DNA from: Flavihumibacter soli
Lineage (GTDB): Bacteria; Bacteroidota; Bacteroidia; Sphingobacteriales; Sphingobacteriaceae
Assembly: GCF_010692725.1 (NCBI RefSeq)
Contig: NZ_JAAFZB010000096.1
Location: 992,001-1,056,000 of the forward strand
Direction of reading: 5' to 3'
DNA length: 64,000 nucleotides
In this document: positions 1 through 8,759 of the stretch, piece by piece
Layout: each line of letters starts with the position of its first letter
Position numbering within the stretch: position 1 is the stretch's first letter
Notes under the pieces: model-generated
Database searches by the model: none
What the model saw: only the letters and a program-made list of their open reading frames with translations
Told to the model about the DNA's origin: nothing
Program-made: the position numbers and the translations under genes

Positions 1-76
1 GTGAAGAAATAAAGTAATGAAAAACTATATAAAGTGCAAATATAGGATAAGTATTAAAAGTCTTTCAGTGACTCGC

Positions 77-100
77 AAAAAGCAAAACGGTCAGCTTTTT
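77..100 (-). terminator. Possible weak terminator after the Wzi-like gene
   Basis: A 7-bp inverted repeat (AAAAAGC / GCTTTTT, 10-nt loop) lies directly after the stop codon of the minus-strand barrel gene. On the minus strand the second arm ends in a T run, as in an intrinsic terminator. The stem is mostly A:T pairs, so it would be weak, and its symmetry means it could act in either direction. Confidence 0.3.
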
Positions 101-1743
101 TAGAGCCCGTAAGAAACACCGAACCTGAACTCCTGTGGTGCGACATTTGTTTGAATATCCGGTCTGATAACGCCAGCTTGCTTAAAGTAAGCCGCCTGAA
201 GATAAAGCTTGTGCTTCAGCTCATAATTCACTTCCAGCGACAGCATTTTCTGATAATCAAATCCCCCTTCTAAAAACTTCGGTTGAGGCTGAGCGAAGTA
301 CTGATCGTGCACCGTTCCATCTTGCCCCTTACGTATGTAGTCGAGTTGCAGCCGGGTTGTTAGTCTTGCAACCGGGTTGTACTTTAAAAAAGCTGTTGTA
401 CGGTCAGCATTTTGCCCTATCCAATCACCCAGAAGATAGTCGTGACTAGTATAATTCTGTATCGGGGCCAGATTCTGGTAAACAAAGGGATTGATCCGGC
501 TATATTCAATCCCGGCCGTCAGATATGGCATGAACAAATCGGTGATGCTGCCTCCTATTTGAAAGCCTACCTGATTACGGCTCTCTTCATTGTCGAATAT
601 TGATGATGTCCGAATCTCATCAATGAAGAGTGAGGCATACAAATGAGTATTCCTGATATGATCCCGCGAACTTGCCTGGAAAAAGAACTGACCATTAGCG
701 CCCGTGTTAATCTTATAACGGCTACTGTAGTGATCATAAGCTTTAAAGAACATCACCGGGATAAAGTACCCAATATCCGCCCTATCACTGTAGACAATAG
801 ATTCTCCGATACTAAGACTCAGGCCCCTGACAGGAAGAAAGGTAAAACTATGAGAAGCTAAAAATTTTGGAATATAAGTTTCCCGGATACCCCCATAAAC
901 ATCGTTCCCGGTTGAATATGTGTGCGCCGAGTCGATCATGTTTGAATGAAGCCAGGCATGCGAATAGTGGAATTTAAGCCATTTCAGCGGCTGGTAATCT
1001 AGTCTTATATAAGGATAGGCAGGAGCCTTCTCCGACAGTATAATACGGCCTCCCTCACCATAGCCCCATATTTGCTGATCTTTTCCTAATGAAACTGAGC
1101 CATTATTCCAGCCATAGGCAATACTCCCCCTCAGATCGGTATAATTCAGACTGTTACTCTTTTGACTGATCGTCTTGACAATTCCTGGATTGGCTGTGAA
1201 CTGACGTGTGCTATCAATACCATCCCCACTTTCGGTAATATCCCGGAAGGTGGCCTGGAAGCTGAAGTGCGTACCCGCATGACCCCAAAAGTTGAGTCCA
1301 TTAGCCCAGGTAAAAACGTTTTTGCCCTGGCCTGCTGCGAATGAACTTTGTAGAACAGGGTCTCCGCGTAAAATGAATCCGTCTTTTTTAACTGATAAAA
1401 GGCGCCAGCGACCGGCCTCATCCTTTTTGAAAAAGCCGCTGCTGTCCGGAAGAGAATTGTCAAACTCTGCATATTCCTGCAGAAAAAAGTTCAGCTCCTT
1501 CTTCTCTGTCGAACTTAAATAAGTCGTGCTGTCCCTTATTTCCGAAAGCTTCACATAAATGTGCTTCCTGCTGAAGGGCTGTATAAGATCATCCAGTTCA
1601 ATGAGACCTTTTTGTGCCTGACGCTGAAGAAAAGGATAGACGGGGGTATTAGGGTTCTCCCAGACGACCTGGGAATTAGCTGGCTGGAGGTTAAGGCCTG
1701 TGATCAGTAAAATAAGTAGGAATTTAGTAAGCGTTCTGGTCAC
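100..1743 (-). CDS. Wzi-like capsule-assembly outer-membrane beta-barrel protein
   Basis: The product is about 547 residues and resembles the capsule assembly Wzi family, outer-membrane barrels that help hold or export surface polysaccharide. I start it at the GTG at 1743. That gives a clean signal peptide (residues 1-25, hydrophobic core LLILLITGL, cleavage near ANSQ), whereas the ATG at 1824 would add 27 residues ahead of it. A short helical N-terminal region follows (residues 30-75), then alternating beta-strand sequence ending in an aromatic/hydrophobic barrel terminus (RFGVSYGL). The GTG overlaps the upstream sugar-transferase gene by 20 nt, so the two are probably co-transcribed and translationally coupled. 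It is clearly more divergent than the four Wzi-like copies at 36070-43285. The family assignment is good; the polysaccharide it serves is inferred to be that of module I. Confidence 0.8.
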   Translation of the reverse strand: MTRTLTKFLLILLITGLNLQPANSQVVWENPNTPVYPFLQRQAQKGLIELDDLIQPFSRKHIYVKLSEIRDSTTYLSSTEKKELNFFLQEYAEFDNSLPDSSGFFKKDEAGRWRLLSVKKDGFILRGDPVLQSSFAAGQGKNVFTWANGLNFWGHAGTHFSFQATFRDITESGDGIDSTRQFTANPGIVKTISQKSNSLNYTDLRGSIAYGWNNGSVSLGKDQQIWGYGEGGRIILSEKAPAYPYIRLDYQPLKWLKFHYSHAWLHSNMIDSAHTYSTGNDVYGGIRETYIPKFLASHSFTFLPVRGLSLSIGESIVYSDRADIGYFIPVMFFKAYDHYSSRYKINTGANGQFFFQASSRDHIRNTHLYASLFIDEIRTSSIFDNEESRNQVGFQIGGSITDLFMPYLTAGIEYSRINPFVYQNLAPIQNYTSHDYLLGDWIGQNADRTTAFLKYNPVARLTTRLQLDYIRKGQDGTVHDQYFAQPQPKFLEGGFDYQKMLSLEVNYELKHKLYLQAAYFKQAGVIRPDIQTNVAPQEFRFGVSYGL

Positions 1744-3127
1744 CGCGGAAAATGTTAATGATTGTTTGAAGAATGATCTGGCAGTCGAGCCAAAAGGTCC
1801 ATTTATGAATATAAAAAAGATCAAAGTTTACGCGTTTCTGCATGTCTTCAGGAGTCTGCGTCTCTCCGCGGCAGCCATTTACCTGTGCCAGACCGCTGAT
1901 GCCGGGCTTAACAAGATGACGCAGCATATATCGGTCAACTGTTTCGATTGAGGCGAGGTTCAAAGGAGTAGGGTGAGGCCTTGGCCCTACAACCGACATA
2001 TTGCCGATCAGCACGTTCCAGAATTGCGGAAGTTCATCCATATTTGTTTTACGAAGGTACTTACCGAAACTCGTGACCCTAAGATCGTTCGGAATAGCCT
2101 GCATATAGTTCCCATCCTCGTCTGTATCCTTACTGCCGTTTACCATCGAACGAAACTTATAACATATGATCCGTTCGTTATTAAGACCCCAGCGCTCCTG
2201 CTTAAAAAACACGGGTCCTTTGGATCCCAATTTAATCAGTAGGGCTATCAACGGCAAGAGCCACCATCCAAGCAGCAGGAAAAAACTAAGGGAAAACAGC
2301 ACATCAAATGCTCGCTTCAGTAACTTATTTGCAAACCGGTCCTGTGGCAATGAACGAAGATTGATCACCGGCAGCAAGCCGATATTGTTCATCTGTATAT
2401 TACTGGAAGTATAAAGGTAGAGATCAGGTATCAGTCTTACCCGTTTGCCATGAAAATCACAGGTTTCGATACTTGACTTTATCTGCTGATGATCCGCATT
2501 CGACAAGGCAACGATCACCTCATCCACGGGCTGCTCCTGCATCACCTGAGCAAGCTCATCCACCTTTCCCAGGTAGGTACAGCCATTCATCATGGTATTT
2601 TGGTTATCCAGAAAGCCTACACATTTATAGCCGTAATAATAGTATTTGTTGATAGTGTCATAGAAATCCTTCGCAGCCGGAGTAGACCCGATAAGTAAGA
2701 TCCGGTTCACGAGCTTCCCCTGATAGATGATGCTGTGAAGAAATTTTCGGATGATATACTTAAATATTGTTACTAAAAACAATAGTACGGAGAGGTACAA
2801 CACAATAAAGTGGTTGCTGATCTTATACTGAACTTTGAACAGAAAAAGGAAAGAAGTGAAGAAAACAAAATAAATTATCCCGGTAAATAAGATAGAAATG
2901 ATTTCCTCAGAGAATTTATTTGATCCAAAATCTTTGTAGAGTTTGGAGATCTCAGCCGACCCATACCATGCTAGGATCGTGTAAAGGATAAGAATTATAC
3001 CGAAGGGCTCTCTGATCAGGAACTCCTCACCCGGAAGATAATAAGCAGCCAGCCACAAACTAATGAATAGCAGCGGTGCGTCAATCAGGTACTTTATTGC
3101 ACTATAGATCTGGTAGGGTTTGGTCAT
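1724..3127 (-). CDS. Polyprenyl-phosphate sugar-1-phosphate transferase (WcaJ-like)
   Basis: This 467-residue membrane enzyme should start repeat-unit synthesis by moving a sugar-1-phosphate, often glucose-1-P in this family, from UDP-sugar to undecaprenyl phosphate at the inner membrane. Four hydrophobic helices occupy the first ~125 residues. A Rossmann-like middle domain follows ([16 protein letters not shown], about residues 143-158), then a further helix near 275-297 and the bacterial sugar-transferase domain. That domain shows the conserved KFRSM, a [21 protein letters not shown] block and a [16 protein letters not shown] block. It sits 12 nt after the DUF1972-type transferase and overlaps the barrel gene downstream, forming a three-gene operon. 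It is one of three initiating transferases in the window. The sugar substrate is not readable from sequence. Confidence 0.92.
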   Translation of the reverse strand: MTKPYQIYSAIKYLIDAPLLFISLWLAAYYLPGEEFLIREPFGIILILYTILAWYGSAEISKLYKDFGSNKFSEEIISILFTGIIYFVFFTSFLFLFKVQYKISNHFIVLYLSVLLFLVTIFKYIIRKFLHSIIYQGKLVNRILLIGSTPAAKDFYDTINKYYYYGYKCVGFLDNQNTMMNGCTYLGKVDELAQVMQEQPVDEVIVALSNADHQQIKSSIETCDFHGKRVRLIPDLYLYTSSNIQMNNIGLLPVINLRSLPQDRFANKLLKRAFDVLFSLSFFLLLGWWLLPLIALLIKLGSKGPVFFKQERWGLNNERIICYKFRSMVNGSKDTDEDGNYMQAIPNDLRVTSFGKYLRKTNMDELPQFWNVLIGNMSVVGPRPHPTPLNLASIETVDRYMLRHLVKPGISGLAQVNGCRGETQTPEDMQKRVNFDLFYIHKWTFWLDCQIILQTIINIFRGDQNAY

Positions 3128-3139
3128 AAATTAACAGTA

Positions 3140-4246
3140 TCAATATTTGTGAGCCAAACTCTTTATCGCATCCAAATAAGATTCTGTAATAGCATCCCAA
3201 TTATATTTTTCCGTCAGGCCTTTACTTACTTTATTTTTTAGTTCACTAACCTGTTCAGGCTGTTCTTCAAGCTTCATCATTTGCTGTGCCACCGATGCGG
3301 GCAATTTGTCAAAAAATAAGCCAAAAGTTCCGTCCTGAAGCATTTCACGGTTAAAACTGGTGTTCAGAGCTAAAATAGCGCACTGACAAGCCATAGCCTT
3401 TAGCATCGTTGGATTTGTGCCTCCAAACTCATGTCCGTGTAAGTAAACAAAACAATGCTGATACAAGGCCATCAGCTCACTGGCTTTCGTTATATAACCT
3501 AAAAATAACAAATCCGGATGGCTTACAGACTTTACTTTGTCTGCCCATTCATCATTGTAAGGGACATCGCCTACAATCACCAGCTTCTTCCCTGAATTAG
3601 CCTGCAAAAAACCTTCGATAATAAGGTCTGCATTATTATCAGGGATCAGCCTGCCAACCACAAGATAGTACTCGCCGCTTGTAAGGCCCCACAAAGCATT
3701 TAACTCGAAGCTTTGCCGGCTAATATCCGGGGCACCGTATGCGATTACCCTCGAATCCTTATTAAATTCCTTCAGATAAACCGCACGCATAGCATCAGCA
3801 TCTGTAATGATCAGGTCATAGAACCTGGTAGCCATCTTTGCCGCGAAATAAAAATATTTTGCTCCCAGTCCCCGCCACTTAGGACGCAGCCACTCCATTC
3901 CGTCTACATTGATCATGGTCTTTGTACCTGTCATTTTGGGAATGATCCCAAGAGGTCCGTTGGCCGCGTTCACCACCAGCAAGGCATCATAACCCTTGCC
4001 CAGCGTGTGAAGTATGCATAAGGTTGAATGTATTAGCTGGCTCAGAGATTTCCTTTCAATGGTAGGAATATAATGAAGTCTGATACCTTTCACAAGCGGC
4101 GGATAACTGTGAAACAGGTTCTTATGGCAATAAACGTGAACATCTACTCCTTTCAGAACCAGCCTTTCTGCAAGTTCCTTTACAAAGGTTTCGTAACCAC
4201 TGTAAACATAAGGATAGCCTCTTGACCCAATAATTGCGATTTTCAT
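3140..4246 (-). CDS. DUF1972-type GT4 glycosyltransferase
   Basis: The 368-residue product begins MKIAIIGSRGYPYVYSGYE, the signature of the DUF1972 N-terminal domain found in rhamnosyl- and other GT-B glycosyltransferases. The C-terminal half is a Glycos_transf_1 domain (VGRLIPDNNADLIIEGFL near 220; HGHEFGGTNPTMLKAMA near 280). I use the ATG at 4246, because the in-frame ATG 30 nt upstream adds a polar stretch ahead of the conserved start. In the nucleotide-binding motif a Lys (TMLKAM) sits where I would expect a Glu (SLLEAM) in this family. This may be a subfamily variant or may affect activity. It is the first gene of a minus-strand operon with an initiating transferase and a Wzi-like protein. 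The acceptor is unknown. Confidence 0.85.
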   Translation of the reverse strand: MKIAIIGSRGYPYVYSGYETFVKELAERLVLKGVDVHVYCHKNLFHSYPPLVKGIRLHYIPTIERKSLSQLIHSTLCILHTLGKGYDALLVVNAANGPLGIIPKMTGTKTMINVDGMEWLRPKWRGLGAKYFYFAAKMATRFYDLIITDADAMRAVYLKEFNKDSRVIAYGAPDISRQSFELNALWGLTSGEYYLVVGRLIPDNNADLIIEGFLQANSGKKLVIVGDVPYNDEWADKVKSVSHPDLLFLGYITKASELMALYQHCFVYLHGHEFGGTNPTMLKAMACQCAILALNTSFNREMLQDGTFGLFFDKLPASVAQQMMKLEEQPEQVSELKNKVSKGLTEKYNWDAITESYLDAIKSLAHKY

Positions 4247-4389
4247 AAAGTTGTTTTTCCGGTTGTGTCTTTCCAACGTTGCCGGATAATTGACGGTAGC
4301 ACCTGCTTTGGCCTGTTACAAACTACAAGGGCTTGCTGCGAAGGTTCTCAATGGAGCGATAGAAACCGGTTTATGCATAATTGCCCGGG

Positions 4390-4397
4390 CAAAAATA
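4390..4397 (-). promoter_or_regulatory. Putative Bacteroidota -7 promoter box
   Basis: On the minus strand this reads TATTTTTG followed by C, a full match to the Bacteroidota -7 consensus TAnnTTTG. It lies about 145 nt upstream of the DUF1972-type transferase start, in the gap between divergent genes. No good -33 TTTG is seen at the expected spacing (only TTCG, 20 nt away). The same nine bases TATTTTTGC occur upstream of the genes starting at 11381 and 45973, which supports this as a real element. Confidence 0.38.
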
Positions 4398-4517
4398 GCA
4401 GAACTAAGTATTTATAACGAATTTAAGCTTAAGCATTAAAAAACGGATTTTCAAATAACTGCAAATCGGTGATGAAAATTTAATTATTTTATCTTCACTG
4501 CTTCAAAATATCGAACA

Positions 4518-5438
4518 ATGAACCCCGTAGTTTCCGTGATCTATGTGAATTATAATACTTCCGTGCTACTGCTTCAATCAATCAGATCCCTAATTGATCA
4601 AACACGGCAAATTAACTTTGAGGTGATCATTGTTGATAATGCATCTGAGTCGTTACAAAAAGAAATACTTCAGAAAGAGATTGAAGGCATTAATGACAAA
4701 AATGTTCGTGTGATCTGGTCAGACAAGAACCTCGGTTTTGGAAAGGCTAATAACCTTGCCGCGAATGATGCCATAGGCAAATACCTTTTCTTCCTTAACC
4801 CGGATACCATAATCATCACTGATGTTATAAATATATTTTCCGACTTTTTGAATAACGCGCATCCTAATACTGCGGCCTGCGGCGGCAACCTGTTAAAGCC
4901 GGATCTTAGTCCAAACGATTCCTACGGTAATTTCCCGGGATTAAGACAGGAACTCGCCATGACCGGCTTAGGCTTTCGCTTGCTGATGAAAAATTATCAG
5001 CGGGATATCGCAGTTGCGAATGCAGCACCACAAGGCAAGTCCAAGGTACCCTATATTGTAGGTGCCGATATTTTTATCCGTAGGGAAAGCTTCGATCTGG
5101 TAAAAGGTTTTGATGAGAATTATTTCCTTTATTATGAAGAGACTGATCTGTTCAGGGCGCTCGAAGCTTACGGACTCGAAAGCTTTATCGTTCCGGAGGC
5201 AAAGATCATTCACTTTGAAGGTGCAGCGCTTGATCAGATTCCGGGGAAAGGATTCAGTGTTTCCAAATTCCGGTTTCTGTTGAACAGCAAGATGTACTAT
5301 CACCGTAAGTGGCAGCCGCAATGGAAAGGATATATTTTAAAAACCATCGTGCTGCTACAGATAATAGCGCAGTTCCTGAAAGGAAAAATGGGACGCGATT
5401 TGAAGCCCCTGATCAAGGCCTATTACTTCGCCAGCTGA
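4518..5438 (+). CDS. GT2 family glycosyltransferase (rhamnosyltransferase-like)
   Basis: The 306-residue protein has the GT-A fold of family 2. The N-terminal nucleotide-binding strand is VVSVIYVNYNTS, followed by EVIIVDNAS near residue 40, NLGFGKANNLA near 75 and the metal-binding region FFLNPDT near 96. The acceptor-side motif GFDENYFLYYEETDLFRA lies near 200, as in WbbL-type rhamnosyltransferases. The last ~40 residues carry a hydrophobic helix that probably attaches it to the membrane. It should act on the cytoplasmic face, adding one sugar to a lipid-linked repeat unit. It opens the plus-strand run of four genes (GT2, GT4, GT9, methyltransferase) and is transcribed divergently from the operon to its left. 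The donor sugar is not determined. Confidence 0.88.
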   Translation: MNPVVSVIYVNYNTSVLLLQSIRSLIDQTRQINFEVIIVDNASESLQKEILQKEIEGINDKNVRVIWSDKNLGFGKANNLAANDAIGKYLFFLNPDTIIITDVINIFSDFLNNAHPNTAACGGNLLKPDLSPNDSYGNFPGLRQELAMTGLGFRLLMKNYQRDIAVANAAPQGKSKVPYIVGADIFIRRESFDLVKGFDENYFLYYEETDLFRALEAYGLESFIVPEAKIIHFEGAALDQIPGKGFSVSKFRFLLNSKMYYHRKWQPQWKGYILKTIVLLQIIAQFLKGKMGRDLKPLIKAYYFAS

Positions 5439-5478
5439 ATGAACGTAACCTAGCCTCAGAATTACGGCATAAAAACCT

Positions 5479-5486
5479 TAGTTTTG
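5479..5486 (+). promoter_or_regulatory. Putative Bacteroidota -7 promoter box
   Basis: TAGTTTTG matches TAnnTTTG exactly and is followed by C. It sits 58 nt before the start of the GT4 gene at 5544, so the last three genes of the plus-strand run may have their own promoter. No convincing -33 box is visible. Confidence 0.33.
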
Positions 5487-5543
5487 CGGCTTTTAAATAG
5501 AACCCGGCAGTACCCTTACCGGGAGCTGCCATGAATCAGCCTG

Positions 5544-6659
5544 ATGAAACTTGCCGTTGACACTCATCACCTTCTGTTAGAACACGCGGGAACCAAAAGG
5601 GTTACGGTAAACCTCATAGAGCAATTTAAGAAAACACCAGGTGTTAACCTCTTGTTACTCAGTCCGACATATTCTCTGAAACGAGGCACTGGCATCATCG
5701 GTAAACTTGCCGGGCACTTTATACGTTTCTTTTGGGTGCATATCCATCTGCCTTTATTATGCCGTAATAAAAAGGTTGAAGTCTTACTTTCCCCAGAGTT
5801 CAATACACCTTTGTATACTTCATGTAAGCGAGCAGTGATTGCGCATGACGCGCACATGCGTGCGCAGCGCAAGTACACCAGCTCCCTTTGGTTTTATTTC
5901 TACTATATACCCTTTATCGAATCTGCAATCAGGCGGGCAGACCTGATCTTCACAGTATCCCAGTTTTCTAAAAATCAAATTGTAGAACTGATGCGATTAG
6001 ATGAGTCTAAGGTCGTCGTAGCGTATAACGGTGTAGATAAAAGCTTTTTTCTAGATGGAGAAACTGAGGGAGGCGAATACCGTCTTCCCGCCGGCCTGAT
6101 ACGCGGGAAGTACATCCTGTTTGTTGGCACGTTCGAAAGCCGCAAAAATATAGAACGCCTTATCGCCGCCTTTGTTGCTGTGAAGAAGCACCCGTTGGCG
6201 GGGGAACTCAAGCTGGCCATTGCCGGCAATTCCGCTTCCAGCAAGTTTTCAGACAGGAGCCAGCAGATAGACAATCTTATCGCAGAGCTGGGACTGACGC
6301 AGGAGGTTGTACTATGTGGATTCGTTCCTGATGCCGAGCTGCCCATGCTTTACCGGCAGGCATGCCTCGTTGCCTTTCCTAGTCTGCATGAGGGCTTCGG
6401 ACTTCCCATAATCGAGGGCTTTGCCAGCGAAGTACCGGTACTGACAAGTAATGTATGCTCAATGCCGGAAATCGCCGGAAATGCAGCACTTATTGCCGAT
6501 CCTTATAATACAACAGATATCGCCGAAAAGCTGGAACAGCTTATATTTGATCCCATCCTTCGTCGGCAGCTTATCGCCGAAGGTGTCGAGAGAGTTAAGG
6601 AATTTACCTGGGACCGATGTGCAAAACAGATCGTCAACCATTTAAAGATGTTAGCGTAA
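5544..6659 (+). CDS. GT4 family glycosyltransferase
   Basis: This 371-residue GT-B enzyme has a typical retaining GT4 C-terminal domain: ILFVGTFESRKNIERLI near residue 190, the glutamate pair in SLHEGFGLPIIEGFAS near 281-297 (E-x7-E), and a small hydrophobic strand VPVLTSNVCSMPEIAG after it. The N-terminal domain (MKLAVDTHHLL) resembles mannosyl- and rhamnosyl-transferases that begin with a VDTHHL-type strand. It starts at the ATG at 5544. A nine-codon reading frame starting at 5531 overlaps this start out of frame and may be chance. The next gene follows its stop codon with only one base between, so the two are co-transcribed. It presumably adds an internal sugar of the module I repeat unit. 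Confidence 0.88.
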   Translation: MKLAVDTHHLLLEHAGTKRVTVNLIEQFKKTPGVNLLLLSPTYSLKRGTGIIGKLAGHFIRFFWVHIHLPLLCRNKKVEVLLSPEFNTPLYTSCKRAVIAHDAHMRAQRKYTSSLWFYFYYIPFIESAIRRADLIFTVSQFSKNQIVELMRLDESKVVVAYNGVDKSFFLDGETEGGEYRLPAGLIRGKYILFVGTFESRKNIERLIAAFVAVKKHPLAGELKLAIAGNSASSKFSDRSQQIDNLIAELGLTQEVVLCGFVPDAELPMLYRQACLVAFPSLHEGFGLPIIEGFASEVPVLTSNVCSMPEIAGNAALIADPYNTTDIAEKLEQLIFDPILRRQLIAEGVERVKEFTWDRCAKQIVNHLKMLA

Positions 6660-6660
6660 T

Positions 6661-7845
6661 ATGGCGATTCAGATCCACAATAAAAAGAAAGGCTTTGCGC
6701 TGAAGATGATCAACGTCCTGATTAGGGTGCTTTATTTTCCAGGGAAGCTGTTCTCCAAAAAACCAGACCTTTTAACGCTAAAGCCAGAAAAGATCCTGAT
6801 GCTGCGACTGGATCATATCGGCGATGTCGTTATGACTTCACCAGCCTTTAGCGTCCTTCGCGAAAGGTTTCCCTACTCGAAGATCCTGTTGCTTACCGAT
6901 ACGGTCGGACAACAGCTGTTTAGCAAAGATCCGCGTATAGACGAAGTGCTTGTATATAACTGGCCCTGGGTTCACCAGAAAAAGAACAACCGTTTTACAG
7001 CCCAAAGGGTTCGTGAACTATATCGACTTGTCATCAGGCTCCGCCGTGAAAAAATAGAGCTGCTTATCGACTTCCGGGGTGATCTTCGTTTTATTGCATT
7101 GTTCGGAGTCGTTGCAGGGGCTAAGATTCGCATCAGCAATTCCCGCTGCGGCAACAGTGAATTGCTGCACTCGATCTCTGACTATGACGTGTCAAGGCAT
7201 GAGGTGGAAAGATCACTTCAGGTAGTGGAATGTTTTGGCGAGACGGGGAAACACCTAAAGCCCCAAATATATCTTGAAGGACATGAAACTCCAGCGATCA
7301 GGCAAAAATTGGAACGGCTGACAGGCGCTTCTTTCCCGGATAAATTTGCAGTTATCGCTCCTTACTCTTCGAAAGACGTCAAGTCCTGGCCAACTGATTA
7401 TTTCAGGCAGGTCATTTCACACCTTAGCGCCACCGGATATACAGTCATTGTCGTCGGAACGAATGAAGACCGCGATCATGCGGTCGATATGATCAAAAAC
7501 ATTTCAGGAGAAGTGTACTGCCTTGCGGGGGAAACTTCTATTCGTGAACTGGCAGCGTTAGTTTCCATATCAACTGTCATTATCGGAGTAGACACAGGCG
7601 TACTACATATCGCGGCATGTTTTGACGTACCTGTCGTCGCGATATTTGGTTCCACACGCTCTGTTGAATTCAGACCATACTCCCCTTCTGCACAGGTTCT
7701 GGAAACCAAGACCTGCCAGTGCAACCAGTTCATGCACGACAAATGCGACTACTCAATAAATGGTTACGCTCAGTGCCTGTCGCAGTTGAAACCGTCAAAG
7801 GTGATCGAAGCTATCGAAGAAATCCAACAAAACAGATTAGTTTAG
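6661..7845 (+). CDS. GT9 (heptosyltransferase-type) glycosyltransferase
   Basis: The 394-residue protein belongs to family GT9, whose best-known members are the ADP-heptose:LPS heptosyltransferases. Supporting motifs are ILMLRLDHIGDVVMTSPAF near residue 44, VIAPYSSKDVKSWPTDYF near 230, and the diagnostic IIGVDTGVLHIAACFDVPVV near 300 followed by AIFGSTRSVEFRPYSP. About 30 basic residues precede the conserved core, and an ATG inside them (near residue 16) is another possible start. GT9 enzymes normally build the LPS core, so finding one inside a repeat-unit cluster is mildly unusual. It may use a donor other than ADP-heptose. It lies directly after the GT4 gene and 5 nt before the methyltransferase gene. 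Confidence 0.85.
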   Translation: MAIQIHNKKKGFALKMINVLIRVLYFPGKLFSKKPDLLTLKPEKILMLRLDHIGDVVMTSPAFSVLRERFPYSKILLLTDTVGQQLFSKDPRIDEVLVYNWPWVHQKKNNRFTAQRVRELYRLVIRLRREKIELLIDFRGDLRFIALFGVVAGAKIRISNSRCGNSELLHSISDYDVSRHEVERSLQVVECFGETGKHLKPQIYLEGHETPAIRQKLERLTGASFPDKFAVIAPYSSKDVKSWPTDYFRQVISHLSATGYTVIVVGTNEDRDHAVDMIKNISGEVYCLAGETSIRELAALVSISTVIIGVDTGVLHIAACFDVPVVAIFGSTRSVEFRPYSPSAQVLETKTCQCNQFMHDKCDYSINGYAQCLSQLKPSKVIEAIEEIQQNRLV

Positions 7846-7850
7846 AATAA

Positions 7851-8759
7851 ATGAATATAGCCTGCCCAATCTGCGACAGTATTGAATCAACCCAAGATTT
7901 CATCGTAAATACCGGAGAACAGACTTATACGGTCGAGATATGCAGTAAGTGTTCACATCACTATACCCAGTTTGCTTTTGCCGTTGACCCGCAACTCCTA
8001 TATAACGACGAAGTTTACCAGGTTATCGACAACAGGGATTCCGTATATTCCAGGATAATGGATTATGAATACGGAAATGTTTTAAAATATCTAGGCAGCC
8101 TTTATCCGGATGGCTCCCGTCTTCTCGATTTCGGATCAGGTAAGGGCATTTTCTTAAACCTCGCAAAAAAAGCCGGCTTCAAGACCCTCGGCGTTGAAAC
8201 TGCGGTAGTGAGGGCCGAATTCGCCAGGGAGAAATACGCGCTGAACATCCTCAATACAATGTATGAAAGCGGTCCACTCGACAAGGATCGCTTTGAGGTG
8301 ATCACCCTTTTTCATGTTCTTGAGCATCTTCCGAAGCCGAAAGAGCTGGTACAAAACCTGATTGGTGACAACCTCAAACCGCAGGGGATGCTGATTCTGG
8401 AGGTTCCCAATCTCTCAGCCTGGCAATCACGCATCGCAGGAAACAGTTGGATGCACCTCGATATACCGCGACATCTTTCACACTTCACCAGGAAGAGGAT
8501 GGCGGAGTTTTGCAGCGAATTAGATCTGCAAATTGTTCGCACCGAAACTTTCTCCTGGCACCTGGGAGTACTGGGCATGTGTCATAGTATCCTTAATCTC
8601 TTTGGGTATAAGGGAAAGATCATCAAAGATCTCAAGCACTACAATAAAAAGGTGATGCTGGCGCTGATACCGGTGTTACCCTTCGCCCTTGTGGCCGAGG
8701 TCCTTGCTTCCATACTCGGGTGCGGAGGAGTTATCCGGGTGTATTGTCGCCGCGTTTAA
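7851..8759 (+). CDS. SAM-dependent methyltransferase with N-terminal zinc ribbon
   Basis: The 302-residue product begins with a small zinc-ribbon-like segment (CPIC at residues 5-8 and CSKC near 32). A class I methyltransferase domain of the Methyltransf_23 type follows: RLLDFGSGKGIFLNLAKKAG is the SAM-binding loop near residues 82-101, and ITLFHVLEHLPKP is the post-motif region. Proteins of this layout often methylate sugars or terminal groups of surface glycans. The C-terminus is hydrophobic (LALIPVLPFALVAEVLASIL) and may touch the membrane. It is the last gene of the plus-strand run. Its final 84 nt overlap the 3' end of the convergent polymerase gene. Its exact substrate is unknown. Confidence 0.85.
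   Translation: MNIACPICDSIESTQDFIVNTGEQTYTVEICSKCSHHYTQFAFAVDPQLLYNDEVYQVIDNRDSVYSRIMDYEYGNVLKYLGSLYPDGSRLLDFGSGKGIFLNLAKKAGFKTLGVETAVVRAEFAREKYALNILNTMYESGPLDKDRFEVITLFHVLEHLPKPKELVQNLIGDNLKPQGMLILEVPNLSAWQSRIAGNSWMHLDIPRHLSHFTRKRMAEFCSELDLQIVRTETFSWHLGVLGMCHSILNLFGYKGKIIKDLKHYNKKVMLALIPVLPFALVAEVLASILGCGGVIRVYCRRV

Noticed and set aside
5531-5560. Nine-codon leader peptide overlapping the GT4 start
   Set aside because: It has no regulatory residue pattern or terminator-like hairpin, and such a short frame is expected by chance.
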